A stretch of 64,000 nucleotides of DNA from Loripinus fragilis (GCA_964019695.1 OZ026524.1:31865664-31929663), one strand, 5' to 3'; counted from the stretch's first letter, positions 13,091 through 25,995 are shown. Notes: generated by a model from the sequence alone, not told the origin. Made by a program: numbers and translations.

Positions 13091-14181
13091 GTCTGTTAGT
13101 GTAGCTAGACTGTCTACTAGTGTAGCTACATTGTCTATTGATGTTCCTAGACTGTCCGTTAGTGTAGCTAGATTGTCTATCAATGTAGCTACACTGTCTT
13201 TTAATTTTCTTATACTGTCTGTTAGAGTAGATACACTGTCTATTAGTGTTCATAAACTGTCTGTTCGTGTAGCTAGACTATCTATTAGTGTAGCTACACT
13301 GTTCTAATAGTGTTCCTAGACTGTCTATTAGTGTAGCTAGATTGTCTATCAATATAGCTACACTGTCTATTAGTTTTCCTATACTGTATGTTAGTGTAGA
13401 GAGACTGTCTACTAGTGTAGCGACATTGTCTAATGATGTTCCTAGACTATCCGTTAGTTTAGCTAGATTGTCTCTCAATGTAGCTACACTGTCTATTAGT
13501 TTTCTTATACTGTATGTTAGAGTAGCTACACTGTCTATTTGTTTTCATCGACGGTCTATTAGTTAGCTACACTGTCTATTAGAGTTCAAAGACTGTCTGT
13601 TAGTGTAGCTAGACTGTCTATTAGTGTAGCTACACTGTCTAATAGTGTTCCTAGACTGTCTATTAGTGTAGCTACACTGTCTACTAGTGTAGCTACACTG
13701 TCTTATAGTGTTCCCAGACTGTCTATTAGTGTAGCTAGACTGTCTATTAGTGTAGCTACACTGTCTAATAGTGTTCCTAGACTGTCTATAAGTGTAGCTA
13801 GACTGTCTATTAGAGTAGCTACACTGTCTAATAGTGTTCTAGACTGTCTATTAGTGTAGCTACACTGTCTAATAGTGTTCCTAGACTGTCTGTTAGCGTA
13901 ACTAGATTGTTTATCAATGTAGCTACACTGTCTATTTGTTTTCATAGACGGTCTATTAGAGAAGCTACACTGTCTGTAAGTGTCCATAGACTGTCTGTTA
14001 GTGTAGCTAGACTGTCTATTAATGTGGCTACACTGTCTTATATAGTTCCTAGACTGTCTATTAGTGTAGCTACATTGTCTATTAATGTAGCTACACTGTC
14101 TTATATAGTTTCTAGACTGTCTATTAGTGTAGCTAGATTGTCTCTTAGTGTAGGTACACTGTATATTGGTGTTCATAGACG
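13091..14181 (+). repeat. Block Y, copy 1 (about 1.09 kb)
   Basis: Repeated at 15839-16929 (offset 2748, drifting by 1 near 13840 where one C is missing in GTTCTAGAC). It carries the 1-bp irregularity ACTGTTCTAATAG near 13301, also present at 16049, which proves common descent. Includes diagnostic units with TTATATAGTT near 14040 and 14100. Confidence 0.85.
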
Positions 14182-15838
14182 GTCTGTTAGTGTAGCTAGA
14201 CTGTCTACTAGTGTAGCTACATTGTCTATTGATGTTCCTAGTCTGTCCGTTAGTGTAGCTAGATTGTCTATCAATGTAGCTACACTGTCTTCTAATTTTC
14301 TTATACTGCCTGTTAGAGTAGCTACACTGTCTATTAGTGTTCATATACTGTCTGTTCGTGTAGCTAGACTGTCTATTAGTGAAGCTACACTGTCTTATAG
14401 TGTTCCTAGACTGTCTATTAGTGTAGCTTGATTGTCTATCAATATAGCTTCACTGTCTATTAGTTTTCCTATACTGTCTGTTAGTGTAGCTAGACTGTCT
14501 ACTTGTGTAGCTACATTGTCTATTAGTGTTCTTAAACTGTCTATAAGTGTAGCTAGACTGTCTATTAGAGTAGCTAGATTGTCTATCAATATAGCTACAC
14601 TGTCTATTAGTTTTCCTATACTGTATGTTAGTGTAGCTAGACTGTCTACTAGTGTAGCTACATTGTCTATTGATGTTCCCAAACTGTCCGTTAGTGTAGC
14701 TAGATAGTCTATCAATGTAGCTACACTGTCTATAAGTTTTCTTATACTGTCTGTTAGAGAAGCTACACTGTCTATTTGTTTTCATCGACGGTCTATAAGC
14801 TACCTACACTGTCTATTAGAGTTCATAGACTGTCTGTTAGTGTAGCTAGGCTGTCTATTAGAGTAGCTACACTGTCTAATAGTGTTCCTAGACTGTCTAT
14901 TAGTGTAGCTACACTGTCTAATAGTGTTCCTAAACTGTCTGTTAGCGTAACTAGATTGTTTATCAATGTAGCTACACTGTCTATTTGTTTTCATAGACGG
15001 TCTATTAGAGAAGTTATACTGTCTATTAGTGTTCATAGACTGTCTGTTAGTGTAGCTACACTGTCTATTAATGTAGCTACACTGTCTTATAGTGTTCCTA
15101 GACTGTCTATTAGTGTGGCTAGATTGTCTATTAGTGTAGCTACACTGTCTTATAGTGTTCCTAGACTGTATATTAGTGTAGCTAAACTGTCTATTAGTGT
15201 AGCTACACTGTCTTTTAGTGTTCATAGACTGTCTGTTAGTGTAGCTAGACTGTCTATTAGTGTAGCTACAATGTCTTATAGTGTCATAGACTGTCTATTA
15301 GTGTAGCTAGATTGTCTATTAATGTAGCTACACTATCTAATAGTGTTCCTAGACTGTCCAGTAGCGTAGCTAGAGTGTCTATTAGAGTAGCTACACTGTC
15401 TAATAGTGTTCCTAGACTGTCTTTTAGTGTAGCTAGATTTTGTATCAATATAGCTACACTGTCACTTAGTTTTCTTATACTGTCTGTTTGTGTAGCTACA
15501 CTGTGTATTAGTGTTCATATACTGTCTGTTAGTGTAGCTAGACTGTCTTAATTGTAGCTACACTGTCTAATAGTGTTCCTAGACTGTCTATTAGTGTAGC
15601 TAGATTGTCTATTAGTGTAGCTACACTGTCTAATAGTGTTCCTAGACTGTCTATTAGTGTAGCTAGACTGTCTATTAGTGTAGCTACACTGTCTAATAGT
15701 GTCCCTAGACTGTCTACTAGTGTAGATAGACTGTCTATTAGTGTAGCTACACTGTCTAATAGTGTTCCTAGACTGTCTATTAGTGTAGCTAGATTTTGTA
15801 TCAATATAGCTACACTGTCTTTTAGTTTTTCAAAGACG
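14182..15838 (+). repeat. Block X, short version 2 (1657 bp)
   Basis: Matches 11434-13090 at offset 2748 and ends at the third TTTTTCAAAGACGG landmark (15826-15839). Together with the preceding Y block it forms a 2748-bp XY unit. Confidence 0.85.
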
Positions 15839-16929
15839 GTCTGTTAGTGTAGCTAGACTGTCTACTAGTGTAGCTACATTGTCTATTGATGTTCCTAGAC
15901 TGTCCGTTAGTGTAGCTAGATTGTCTATCAATGTAGCTACACTGTCTTTTAATTTTCTTATACTGTCTGTTAGAGTAGCTACACTGTCTATTAGTGTTCA
16001 TAAACTGTCTGTTCGTGTAGCTAGACTATCTATTAGTGTAGCTACACTGTTCTAATAGTGTTCCTAGACTGTCTATTAGTGTAGCTAGATTGTCTATCAA
16101 TATAGCTACACTGTCTATTAGTTTTCCTATACTGTATGTTAGTGTAGAGAGACTGTCTACTAGTGTAGCTACATTGTCTAATGATGTTCCTAGACTATCC
16201 GTTAGTTTAGCTAGATTGTCTCTCAATGTAGCTACACTGTCTATTAGTTTTCTTATACTGTCTGTTAGAGTAGCTACACTGTCTATTTGTTTTCATCGAC
16301 GGTCTATTAGTTAGCTACACTGTCTATAAGAGTTCATAGACTGTCTGTTAGTGTAGCTAGACTGTCTATTAGTGTAGCTACACTGTCTAATAGTGTTCCT
16401 AGACTGTCTATTAGTGTAGCTACACTGTCTACTAGTGTAGCTACACTGTCTTATAGTGTTCCCAGACTGTCTATTAGTGTAGCTAGACTGTCTATTAGTG
16501 TAGCTACACTGTCTAATAGTGTTCCTAGACTGTCTATAAGTGTAGCGAGACTGTCTATTAGAGTAGCTGCACTGTCTAATAGTGTTCCTAGACTGTCTAT
16601 TAGTGTAGCTACACTGTCTAATAGTGTTCCTAGACTGTCTGTTAGCGTAACTAGATTGTTTATCAATGTAGCTACACTGTCTATTTGTTTTCATAGACGG
16701 TCTATTAGAGAAGCTACACTGTCTGTAAGTGTCCATAGACTGTCTGTTAGTGTAGCTAGACTGTCTATTAATGTAGCTACACTGTCTTATATAGTTCCTA
16801 AACTGTCTATTAGTGTAGCTACATTGTCTATTAGTGTAGCTACACTGTCTTATATAGTTTCTAGACTGGCTATTAGTGTAGCTAGACTGTCTCTTAGTGT
16901 AGGTACACTGTCTATTGGTGTTCATAGAC
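15839..16929 (+). repeat. Block Y, copy 2 (about 1.09 kb)
   Basis: Matches 13091-14181. After about 16930 the sequence departs from the X block that would be expected, so the XY tandem series ends here. Confidence 0.8.
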
Positions 16930-18719
16930 TGTCTGTTAGTGTAGCTAGACTGTCTATTATTGTAGCTACACTGTCTTATAGTGTTCCTAGACTGTCTATT
17001 AGTGTAGCTAGATTGTCTATTAGTGTAGCTACACTGTCTAATAGTGTTCCTAGACTGTCTACTAGTGTAGCTAGACTGTCTATTAGAGTAGCTACACCGT
17101 CTAATAGTGTCCCTAGACTGTGTATTAGTGTAGCTAGATTGTCTTTCAATATAGCTACACTGTCTATTAGTTTTTATAGACGGTCTGTTAGTGTAGCTAG
17201 ACTGTCTGCAAGTGTAGCTAAATTGTCTATTGATGTTCCTAGACTGTCCGTAAGTGAAGCTAGATTGTCTATCAATGTAGCTACACAGTCTATTAGTTTT
17301 CTTATACTGTCTGTTAGAGTAGTTACACTGTCTATTTGTGTTCATATACTGTCTGTTAGTGTAGCTAGACTGTCTATCAGTGTAGCTACACTGTATAATA
17401 GTGTTCCTAGACTGTCTATTAGTGTAGCTAGGTTGTCTATTAGTGTAGCTACACTGTCTAATAGTGTTCCTATACTGTCTATTAGTGTAGCTACATTGTC
17501 TAATAGTGTTCCTAGACTGTCTACTAGTGTAGCTAGACTGTCCATTAGTGTAGCTACACTGTCTAATAGTGTTCCTAGACTGTCTATTAGTGTAGCTAGA
17601 TTGTGTATCAATATAGCTACACTGTCTATTAGTTTTCATTGACGGTCTATTAGTGTAGCTAGACTGTCTACTAGTGTAGCTACATTGTCTATTGATGTTC
17701 CTAGACTGTCCGTTAGTGTAGCTAGATTGTCTATCAATGTAGCTACACTGTCTTTAAATTTTCTTATACTGTCTGTTAGAGAAGCTACACTGTCTATTAG
17801 TGTTCATATACTGTCTGTTCGTGTAGCTACACTTTCTATTAGTGTAGCTACACTGTCTAATAGTGTTCCTAGACTGTCGATTAGTGTAGCTAGATTGTCT
17901 ATCAATATAGCTACACTGTCTATTAGTCTTCCTATACTGTCTGTTAGTGTAGCTAGACTGTCTACTAGTGTAGCTATATTGTCTATTAGTGTTCCTAGAC
18001 TGTCTATTAGTGTAGCTAGACTGTCTATTAGAGTAGCTAGATTGTCTATCAATATAGCTACACTGTCTATTATGTTTCCTACACTGTATGTTAGTGTAGC
18101 TAGACTGTCTACTAGTGTAGCTACATTGTGTATTGATGTTCCTAGACTGTCCGTTAGTGTAGCTAGATTGTCTATCAATGTAGCTACACTGTCTATTAGT
18201 TTCCTTATACTGTCTGTTAGAGTAGCTACACTGTCTATTTGTTTTCATCGACGGTGTATAAGTTAGCTACACTGTCAATTAGAGTTCAAAGACTGTCTGT
18301 TAGTGTAGCTAGACTGTCTATTAGTGTAGCTACACTGTCTAATAGTGTTCCTAGACTGTCTATTAGTGTAGCTAGACTGTCTACTAGTGTAGCTACACTG
18401 TCTTATAGTGTTCCTAGACTGTCTATTAGCGTAGCTAGACTGTCTATTAGTGTAGCTACACTGTCTAATAGTGTTCCTAGACTGTCTATTAGTGTAGCTA
18501 GACTGTCTATTAGAGTAGCTACACTGTCTAATAGTGTTCCTAGACTGTCTGTTAGCGTAACTAGATTGTTTATCAATGTAGCTACACTGTCTATTTGTTT
18601 TCATAGAAGGTCTATTAGAGAAGCTACACTGTCTATTATTGTTCATAGACTGTCTGTTAGTGTAGCTACACTGTCTATTAATGTAGCTACACTGTCTTAT
18701 AGTTTTCCTAGACTGTCTA
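16930..18719 (+). repeat. Satellite stretch outside the listed block pairs
   Basis: Ordinary monomers and landmark units (CATTGACGG near 17637, CATCGACGG near 18246). It resembles 8.6-9.5 kb and parts of 29.4-30.8 kb in block order but is not a near-identical copy of any listed block. Nothing but satellite seen. Confidence 0.7.
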
Positions 18720-21050
18720 TTAGTGTAGCTAGATTGTCTATTAGTGTAGCTTCACTGTCTTATAGTGTTCCTAGACTGTCTATTAGTGTAGCTAGACTGT
18801 CTATTAGTGTAGCTACATTGTCTTTTAGTGTTCATAGACTGTCTGTTAGTGTAGCTAGACTGTCTATTAGTGTAGCATTACTGTCTTATAGTGTTCATAG
18901 ACTGTCTATTAGTGTAGCTTGATTGTCTATTAGTGTAGCTACACTATCTAATAGTGTTCCTAGACTGTCTACTAGTGTAGCTAGACTGTCTATTAGAGTA
19001 GCTACACTGTCTTATAGTGTTCCTAGACTGTCTTTTAGTGTAGCTAGATTGTCTATCAATATAGCTACACTGTCTATTAGTTTTCATAGACGGTCTGTTA
19101 GTGTAGCTAGACTGTCTACTAGTGTAGCTATAGTGTCTATTGATGTTCCAAGACTGTCCGTTAGTGAAGCTAGATTGTCTATCAATGTAGCTACACTGTC
19201 TCTTAGTTTTTTATTACTGTCTGTTAGTGTAGCTACACTGTCTATTAGTGTTCATATACTGTCTGTTAGTGTAGCTAAACAGTCTATCAGTGTAGCTACA
19301 CTGTCTACTAGTGTAGCTAGACTGTCTATTAGAGTAGCTACACTGTCTTATAGTGTTCCTAGACTGTCTTTTAGTGTAGCTAGATTGTCTATCAATATAG
19401 CTACACTGTCTATTAGTTTTCCTATACTGTCTGTTAGTGTAGCTAGACTGTCTACTAGTGTAGCTACATTGTCTATTAGTGTTCCTAGACTGTCTATTAG
19501 TATAGCTAGACTGTCTATTAGAGTAGCTAGATTGTCTATCAATATAGCTACACTGTCTATTAGTTTTCCTATACTGTATGTTAGTGTAGCTAGACTGTCT
19601 TCTAGTGTAGCTACATGGTCTATTGATGTTCCTAGACTATCCGTTAGTGTAGCTAGATTGTCTATCAATGTAGCTACACTGTCTATTAGTTTTCTTATAC
19701 TGTCTGTTAGAGTAGATACACTGTTTATTTGTTTTCATCGACGGTCAATTAGTTAGCTACACTGTCTATTAGAGTTCATAGACTGTCTGTTAGTGTAGCT
19801 AGACTGTCTATTAATGTAGCTACACTGTCTAATAGTGTTCCTAGACTGTCTATTAGTGTAGCTAGACTGTCTACTAGTGTAGCTACACTCTCTTGTAGTG
19901 TTCCTAGACTGTCTATTAGTGTAGCTAGACTGTCTATTAGTGTAGCTGCACTGTCTAATAGTGTTCCTAGACTGTCTATAAGTGTAGCTAGATTGTCTAT
20001 TAGTGTAGCTACACTGTCTAATAGTGTTCCTAGACTGTCTATTAGTGTAGCTAGACTGTCTATTAGTGTAGCTACACTGTCTAATAGTGTTCCTAGACTG
20101 TCTACTAGTGTAGATAGACTGTCCATTAGTGTAGCTACACTGTCTAATAGTGTAGCTTGACTGTCTACTAGTGTAGCTACATTGTCTATTAGTGTTCCTA
20201 GACTGTCTTTTAGTATAGCAAGACTGTCTATTAGAGTAGCTAGATTGTATATCAATATAGCTACACTGTCTATTAGTTTTCCTATACTGTCTGTTAGTGT
20301 AGCTAGACTGTCTGCTAGTGTAGCTACATTGTCTATTAGTGTTCCTAGACTGTCTATTAGTATAGCTAGACTGTCTATTAGAGTAGCTAGATTGTCTATC
20401 AATATAGCTACACTGTCTATTAGTTTTCCTATACTGTATGTTAGTGTAGCTAGACTGTCTACTAGTGTAGCTACATGGTCTATTGATGTTCCTGGACTGT
20501 GCGTTAGTGTAGCTAGATTGTCTATCAATGTAGCTACACTGTCTTTTAATTTTTCCATACTGTCTGTTAGAGTAGCTACACTGTCAATTAGTGTTCATAT
20601 ACTGTCTGTTCGTGTAGCTAGACTGTCTATTAGTGTAGCTACACTGTCTAATAGTGTACCTAGACTGTCTATTAGTGTAGCTAGATTGTCTATCAATATA
20701 GCTACACTGTCTATTAGTTTTCCTATACTGTCTGTTAGTGTAGCTAGACTGTCTACTAGTGTAGCTACATTGTCTATTAGTGTTCCTAGACTGTCTATTA
20801 GTATAGCTAGACCGTCTATTAGAGTTGCTAGATTGTCTATCAATATAGCTACACTGTCTATTAGTTTTCCTATACTGTATGTTAGTGTAGCTAGACTGTC
20901 TACTAGTGTAGCTACATTGTCTATTGATGTTCCTAGACTGTCCGTTAGTGTAGCTAGATTGTCTATCAATGTAGCTTCACTGTCTATTAGTTTTCTTATA
21001 CTGTCTGTTAGAGTAGCTACACTGTCTATTTGTTTTCATCGACGGTCTAT

Positions 21051-22542
21051 TAGTTAGCTACACTGTCTATTAGAGTTCAAAGACTGTCTGTTAGTGTAGC
21101 TAGACTGTCTATTAGTGTAGCTACACTGTCTAATAGTGTTCCTAGACTGTCTATTAGTGTAGCTAGACTGTCTACTAGTTTAGCCTCACTGTCTTATAGT
21201 GTTCTTAGACTGTCTATTAGTGTAGCTAGACTGTCTATTAGTGTAGCTACACTGTCTAATAGTGTTCGTAGACTGTCTATTAGTGTAGCTAGACTGTCTA
21301 TTAGAGTAGCTACACTGTCTAATAGTGTTCCTAGACTGTCTATTAGTGCAGCTACACTGTCTAATAGTGTTCCTAGACTGTCTGTTAGCGTAACTAGATT
21401 GTTTATCAATGTAGCTACACTGTCTATTGGTTTTCATAGACGGTCTATTAGAGAAGCTACACTGACTATTAGTGTTCATAGACTGTCTGTTAGTGTAGCT
21501 ACACTGTCTATAAATGTAGCTAAACTGTCTTATAGTGTTCCTAGACTGTCTATTAGTGTAGCTAGATTGTCTATTATTGTAGCTACACTGTCTTATAGTA
21601 ATAAACTAGACTGTCTATTAGTGTAGCTAGACTGTCTATTAGTGTAGCTACATTGTCTTTTAGTGTTCATAGACTGTCTGTTAGTGTAGCTAGACTGTCT
21701 ATTAGTGTAGCTTTACTGTCTTATAGTGTTCATAGACTGTCTATTAGTGTAGCTAGATTGTCTATTAGTGTAGCTACACTATCTAATAGAGTTCCTAGAC
21801 TGTCTACTAGTGTAGCTAGACTATCTATTAGAGTAGCTACACTGTCTAATAGTGTTCCTAGACTGTCTTTTAGTGTAGCTAGATTGTCTATCAATATAGC
21901 TACACTGTCTATTAGTTTTTATAGACGGTCTGTTAGTGTAGCTAGACTGTCTACTAGTGTAGCTATATTGTCTATTGATGTTCCTAGACTGTCCGTTAGT
22001 GAAGCTAGATTGTCTATCAATGTAGCTACACTGTCTCTTAGTTTTCTTATACTGTCTGTTAGTGTAGATTCACTGTCTATTAGTGTTCATATACTGTCTG
22101 TTAGTGTAGCTAGACTGTCTATCAGTGTAGCTACACTGTCTAAAAGTGTTCCTAGACTGTCTATTAGTGTAGCTAGACTGTCTATTAGTGTAGCTACACT
22201 GTCTAATAGTGTTCCTAGACTGTCTGTTAGTGTAGCTAGACTGTCTACTAGTGTAGCTACATTGTCTATTAGTGTTCCTAGACTGTCTTTTAGTATAGCT
22301 AGACTGTCTATTAGAGTAGCTAGATTGTCTATCAATATAGCTACACTGTCTATTAGTTTTCCTATACTGTATGTTAGTGTAGTTAGACTGTCTACTAGTG
22401 TAGCTACATGGTCTATTGATGTTCCTAGACTATCCGTTTGTGTAGCTTGATTGTCTATCAATGTAGCTACACTGTCTATTAGTTTTCTTATACTGTCTGT
22501 TAGAGTAGCTACACTGTATATTTGTTTTCATCGACGGTCTAT
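21051..22542 (+). repeat. 1492-bp higher-order block, copy 1
   Basis: Tandem pair with 22543-24095. Runs from one ATTAGTTAGC landmark to the next. It has the aberrant ATAGTAATAAACTAGAC near 21596 where the partner has ATAGTGTTACTAGAC, a 2-bp length difference. Confidence 0.88.
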
Positions 22543-24095
22543 TAGTTAGCTACACTGTCTATTAGAGTTCAAAGACTGTCTGTTAGTGTAGCTAGACTGT
22601 CTATTAGTGTAGCTACACTGTCTAATAGTGTTCCTAGACTGTCTATTAGTGTAGCTAGACTGTCTACTAGTTTAGCTTCACTGTCTTATAGTGTTCTTAG
22701 ACTGTCTATTAGTGTAGCTAGACTGTCTATTAGTGTAGCTACACTGTCTAATAGTGTTCCTAGACTGTCTATTAGTGTAGCTAGACTGTCTACTAGAGTA
22801 GCTACACTGTCTAATAGTGTTCCTAGACTCTCTATTAGTGCAGCTACACTGTCTAATAGTGTTCCTAGACTGTCTGTTAGCGTAACTAGATTGTTTATCA
22901 ATGTAGCTACACTGTCTATTGGTTTTCATAGACGGTCTATTAGAGAAGCTACACTGTCTATTAGTGTTCATAGACTGTCTGTTAGTGTAGCTACACTGTC
23001 TATAAATGTAGCTACACTGTCTTATATTGTTCCTAGACTGTCTATTAGTGTAGCTAGATTGTCTATTATTGTAGCTACACTGTCTTATAGTGTTACTAGA
23101 CTGTCTATTAGTGTAGCTAGACTGTCTATTAGTGTAGCTACATTGTCTTTTAGTGTTCATAGACTGTCTGTTAGTGTAGCTAGACTGTCTATTAGTGTAG
23201 CTTTACTGTCTTATAGTGTTCATAGACTGTCTATTAGTGTAGCTAGATTGTCTATTAGTGTAGCTACACTATCTAATAGAGTTCCTAGACTGTCTACTAG
23301 TGTAGCTAGACTGTCTATTAGAGTAGCTACACTGTCTAATAGTGTTCCTAGACTGGCTTTTAGTGTAGCTAGATTGTCTATCAATATAGCTACACTGTCT
23401 ATTAGTTTTCATAGACGGTCTGTTAGTGTAGCTAGACTGTCTACTAGTGTAGCTATATTGTCTATTGATGTTCCTAGACTGTCCGTTAGTGAAGCTAGAT
23501 TGTCTATCAATGTAGCTACACTGTCTCTTAGTTTTCTTATACTGTCTGTTAGTGTAGCTACACTGTCTATTAGTGTTCATATACTGTCTGTTAGTGTAGC
23601 TAGACTGTCTATCAGTGTAGCTACACTGTCTAAAAGTGGTCCTAGACTGTCTATTAGTGTAGCTAGATTGTCTATTAGTGTAGCTACACTGTCTAATAGT
23701 GTTCCTAGACTGTCTATTAGTGTAGCTAGACTGTCTATTAGTGTAGCTACACTGTCTAATAGTGTTCCTAGACTGTCTGTTAGTGTAGCCAGACTGTCTA
23801 CTAGTGTAGCTACATTGTCTATTAGTGTTCCTAGACTGTCTTTTAGTATAGCTAGACTGTCTATTAGAGTAGCTAGATTGTCTATCAATATAGCTACACT
23901 GTCTATTAGTTTTCCTATACTGTATGTTAGTGTAGCTAGACTGTCTAATAGTGTAGCTACATGGTCTATTGATGTAACTAGACTATCCGTTAGTGTAGCT
24001 TGATTGTCTATCAATGTAGCTACACTGTCTATTAGTTTTCTTATACTGTCTGTTAGAGTAGCTACACTGTCTATTTGTTTTCATCGACGGTCTAT
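22543..24095 (+). repeat. 1492-bp higher-order block, copy 2 (extra trimer)
   Basis: Matches 21051-22542 but carries one additional 63-bp trimer near 23.64-23.77 kb, so it is 1553 bp. The gain of exactly one trimer supports 63 bp as a working unit of exchange. Confidence 0.88.
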
Positions 24096-24478
24096 TAGTA
24101 AGCTACACTGTCTATTAGAGTTCATAGACTGTCTGTTAATGTAGCTAGACTGTCTTTTAGTGTAGCTACACTGTCTAATATTGTTCTTAGACTGTCTATT
24201 AGTGTAACTAGACTGTCTACTAGTGTAGCTACACTGTCTTATAGTGTTCCTAGACTGTCTATTAGTGTAGCTAGACTGTCTATTAGTGTAGCTGCACTGT
24301 CTAATAGTGTTCCTAGACTGTCTATTAGTGTAGCTAGACTGTCTTTTAGAGTAGCTACACTGTCTAATAGTGTTCCTAGACTGTCTATTAGTGTAGCTAG
24401 ATTGTCTATTAGTGTAGCTACACTGTCTAATAGTGTTCCTAGACTGTCTATTAGTGCAGCTAGACTGTCTATTAGTGT

Positions 24479-24483
24479 AGCTA
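24479..24483. other. Target-site duplication, left of insertion 1
   Basis: AGCTA directly before the insertion's TGTTACGA end; repeated at 28177-28181. Five base pairs is the size commonly made by Ty3/gypsy and some retroviral-type integrases. AGCTA occurs in nearly every monomer, but the exact abutment on both ends and restored 21-bp register support a genuine duplication. Confidence 0.85.
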
Positions 24484-25069
24484 TGTTACGATACAGAATG
24501 GCTGGAATAACAGAATCAGCTATGGTTGCGTATACGCGCAAATACGCAGTGGTTTAGGTATGCACCTGGTCACCTATTTGAACCATGATACGGTTCTCTT
24601 TCTATTGATAGTCCCAATAAAAGGTCGGTTTGTCTGAGATGGAATTCATTGTATCTATATTTATCAGCGCTTGCACGTTTTCCTTATTCTTCTTGAATAT
24701 CTGGGAAATCTTGTGCGTTTTTCAATATATAAAGGATGGAATTTCCCATTCTTGTTAGGGGACATTTTAAACATACCGTTGAAAGGTTCGATATAGAGAC
24801 GCTATTCATTATTATAAAAGGTACGTGAAGTTATATATATTGTTACTGTGTTGATATTGTACATGACAGGGCGATGGCGATTCGTGTAATTGCATTGAAT
24901 CTCGATGTCTCTAGCATGTCACATTGTATTGAAATAATAAGTCACTCGTTTTCTATTTTGTCGTCTGTTGAATCGGCCAGCATTCTGTGTATGAGTTCTT
25001 TCGGATGTTATCAATAACATCCCGTTTTTTTTGTGAAAATAGCGATTGTTACGCACTTGTGTATGAAGT
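24484..25069 (+). repeat. Outer inverted-repeat arm A, left
   Basis: 586 bp, inverted partner 27591-28176, also 586 bp, about a dozen mismatches by eye and no length change. It includes a possible polyadenylation-like AATAAA near 24616 and a TATATAAAGG run near 24726 (also in the partner), neither with supporting context. Confidence 0.93.
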
Positions 25070-25120
25070 CTAAGTGTGGATATTTAGTAGAGCCGATCTA
25101 TCCTAACCGCATGGGAGCCG

Positions 25121-25491
25121 TTAGCCATACACCCACGGGTGTGGGCTAATCGCGCGCTTATAGGGTTAGGCTGTAATTTAAAAGAGTAAGACCACTGAAA
25201 TTATTTCTATTTTTGTGAACTTCGAACGAACAACCCCATTATTGACGCAAAAGAGTGATTCTGAGATTCTAAATATAGATTGTTTTTTGCAGAATCATCT
25301 CTTGTGTCCCCTCCTACGTTGGAGGCTGAATGTTAGTGAGCCGTTGATTATCACCTGAGGGCACATATTAGTTGTCCCCCTCAGGCCACGACCAGCGTGG
25401 ATCAAGGCCCAATCGTTACAACGTAGCACACTCGAATGGGAAGCCAACCGGCTTGAATGGTTATATGTGAATCTGACACCCCAACGTGGGG
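25121..25491. other. Cluster of short stem-loops in arm B
   Basis: At least five small hairpins in 371 bp: 25121-25149 (TTAGCCATACACCC against GGTGTGGGCTAA), 25354-25385 (CCTGAGG/CCTCAGG), 25386-25400 (CCACG/CGTGG), 25441-25454 (AAGCC/GGCTT) and 25479-25491 (CCCC/GGGG). Also CTCC/GGAG at 25311-25324. The mirror set lies in 26209-26579. Most stems survive the few arm mismatches. Confidence 0.55.
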
Positions 25492-25508
25492 ATATGATCA
25501 GGAAGACC

Positions 25509-25520
25509 TATATATATAAA
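25509..25520 (+). promoter_or_regulatory. TATA-like run in left LTR
   Basis: TATATATATAAA about 490 bp upstream of the LTR end, a reasonable place for a core promoter with R-U5 downstream. Assignment rests on composition and position only. Confidence 0.35.
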
Positions 25521-25636
25521 TTCTGACGTCTTGAGCGACGATCAGCATTACGCGTAACAAATATTACGATTACGTGAATCCAGTGATGACCAAAGTACAG
25601 GCACGATCACCTCAGCGCCGATGGTCTGAAGTAGAC

Positions 25637-25978
25637 ACACGTGCAGCTTAGAAGACATAGTGTTCGCGAGACGCGTATAATCTCGAGATTTCTCATCAAT
25701 ACGAGAACTGAAATATTAAAGGGCCCAATTGTTTTTTTTTATGAGTTTGGTTCTAATTGAAACGATCTTGGAGTGGCAACTTGCTCTAGTATAGGATGGT
25801 CAATTAGCCAGAAATAACAGCGTAGGTGGTGTCATTGTATATTAATGTGTTGTTGATGTTTTCTTAGTACATAAAGTACTGAAAAGTTTTTGCTAGTTGT
25901 GTGCATTATTTTTCCCTGGTAGCATCGTCATCGCATAAAGGAATTTTCCAATAAGATTTCCCCTCTTCCTTCCTGACC
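25637..25978 (+). other. Block C, present only in left LTR
   Basis: 342 bp between arm B and the 17-bp LTR end. AT-rich with a run of nine T near 25732-25740 (ten in the second insertion). No open frame of note. By position directly before the primer-binding site it should be the R-U5 part of the LTR. Its absence from the right LTR would leave that copy without a normal transcript end. Confidence 0.6.
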
Positions 25979-25995
25979 GGCTTTATGTCGTAACA

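Larger units (their letters stand above)
1..24478 (+). repeat. 21-bp satellite array, segment 1
   Basis: Head-to-tail array of a 21-bp monomer, CTGTCTATTAG followed by TGTAGCTAGA, running without unique sequence to the first insertion. Monomers keep one orientation except for four short inverted pieces between 1.4 and 8.1 kb. The commonest variants change the two bases after CTGTCT (AT, GT, AA, TA, TT, AC) and the last part of the unit (AGCTAGA, AGCTACA, TTCCTAGA, TTCATAGA). Successive units often cycle AGCTAGA, AGCTACA, TTCCTAGA, giving a 63-bp trimer. Larger blocks are duplicated inside the segment and listed separately. Stretches with more diverged units (for example those containing TCATCGACGG) recur about once per block and serve as landmarks. 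Peptide-like frames in this segment are by-products of the 21-bp period. Chromosomal role (centromeric, subtelomeric or other heterochromatin) cannot be told from sequence alone. Confidence 0.97.
25071..25636 (+). repeat. Inner inverted-repeat arm B, left
   Basis: 566 bp, inverted partner 26064-26629, also 566 bp, about ten mismatches. Rich in short stem-loops and contains a TATA-like run. Because left and right B face each other across only about 430 bp, a transcript through both would fold into a long hairpin. Confidence 0.93.
24484..25995 (+). mobile_element. Left LTR of insertion 1, D block deleted
   Basis: 1512 bp from TGTTACGATACAG to ATGTCGTAACA; the terminal 8 bp are perfect inverted repeats as expected of an LTR. 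Compared with the right LTR it lacks the 961-bp D block: at 25069-25071 arm A is joined to arm B through a single C. It keeps block C next to the primer-binding site, probably the R-U5 part, and a TATA-like run at 25509. A run of T follows a perfect 8-bp stem at 25003-25022. Confidence 0.72.

Noticed and set aside
1..24478. CRISPR-like regular short repeats
   Set aside because: There are no unique spacers; the 21-bp units abut directly and the flanks are eukaryotic in character.
25003..25031. Rho-independent terminator (8-bp stem then T-run)
   Set aside because: The context is eukaryotic, and the mirrored arm has mismatches in the stem, so no conserved function is indicated.
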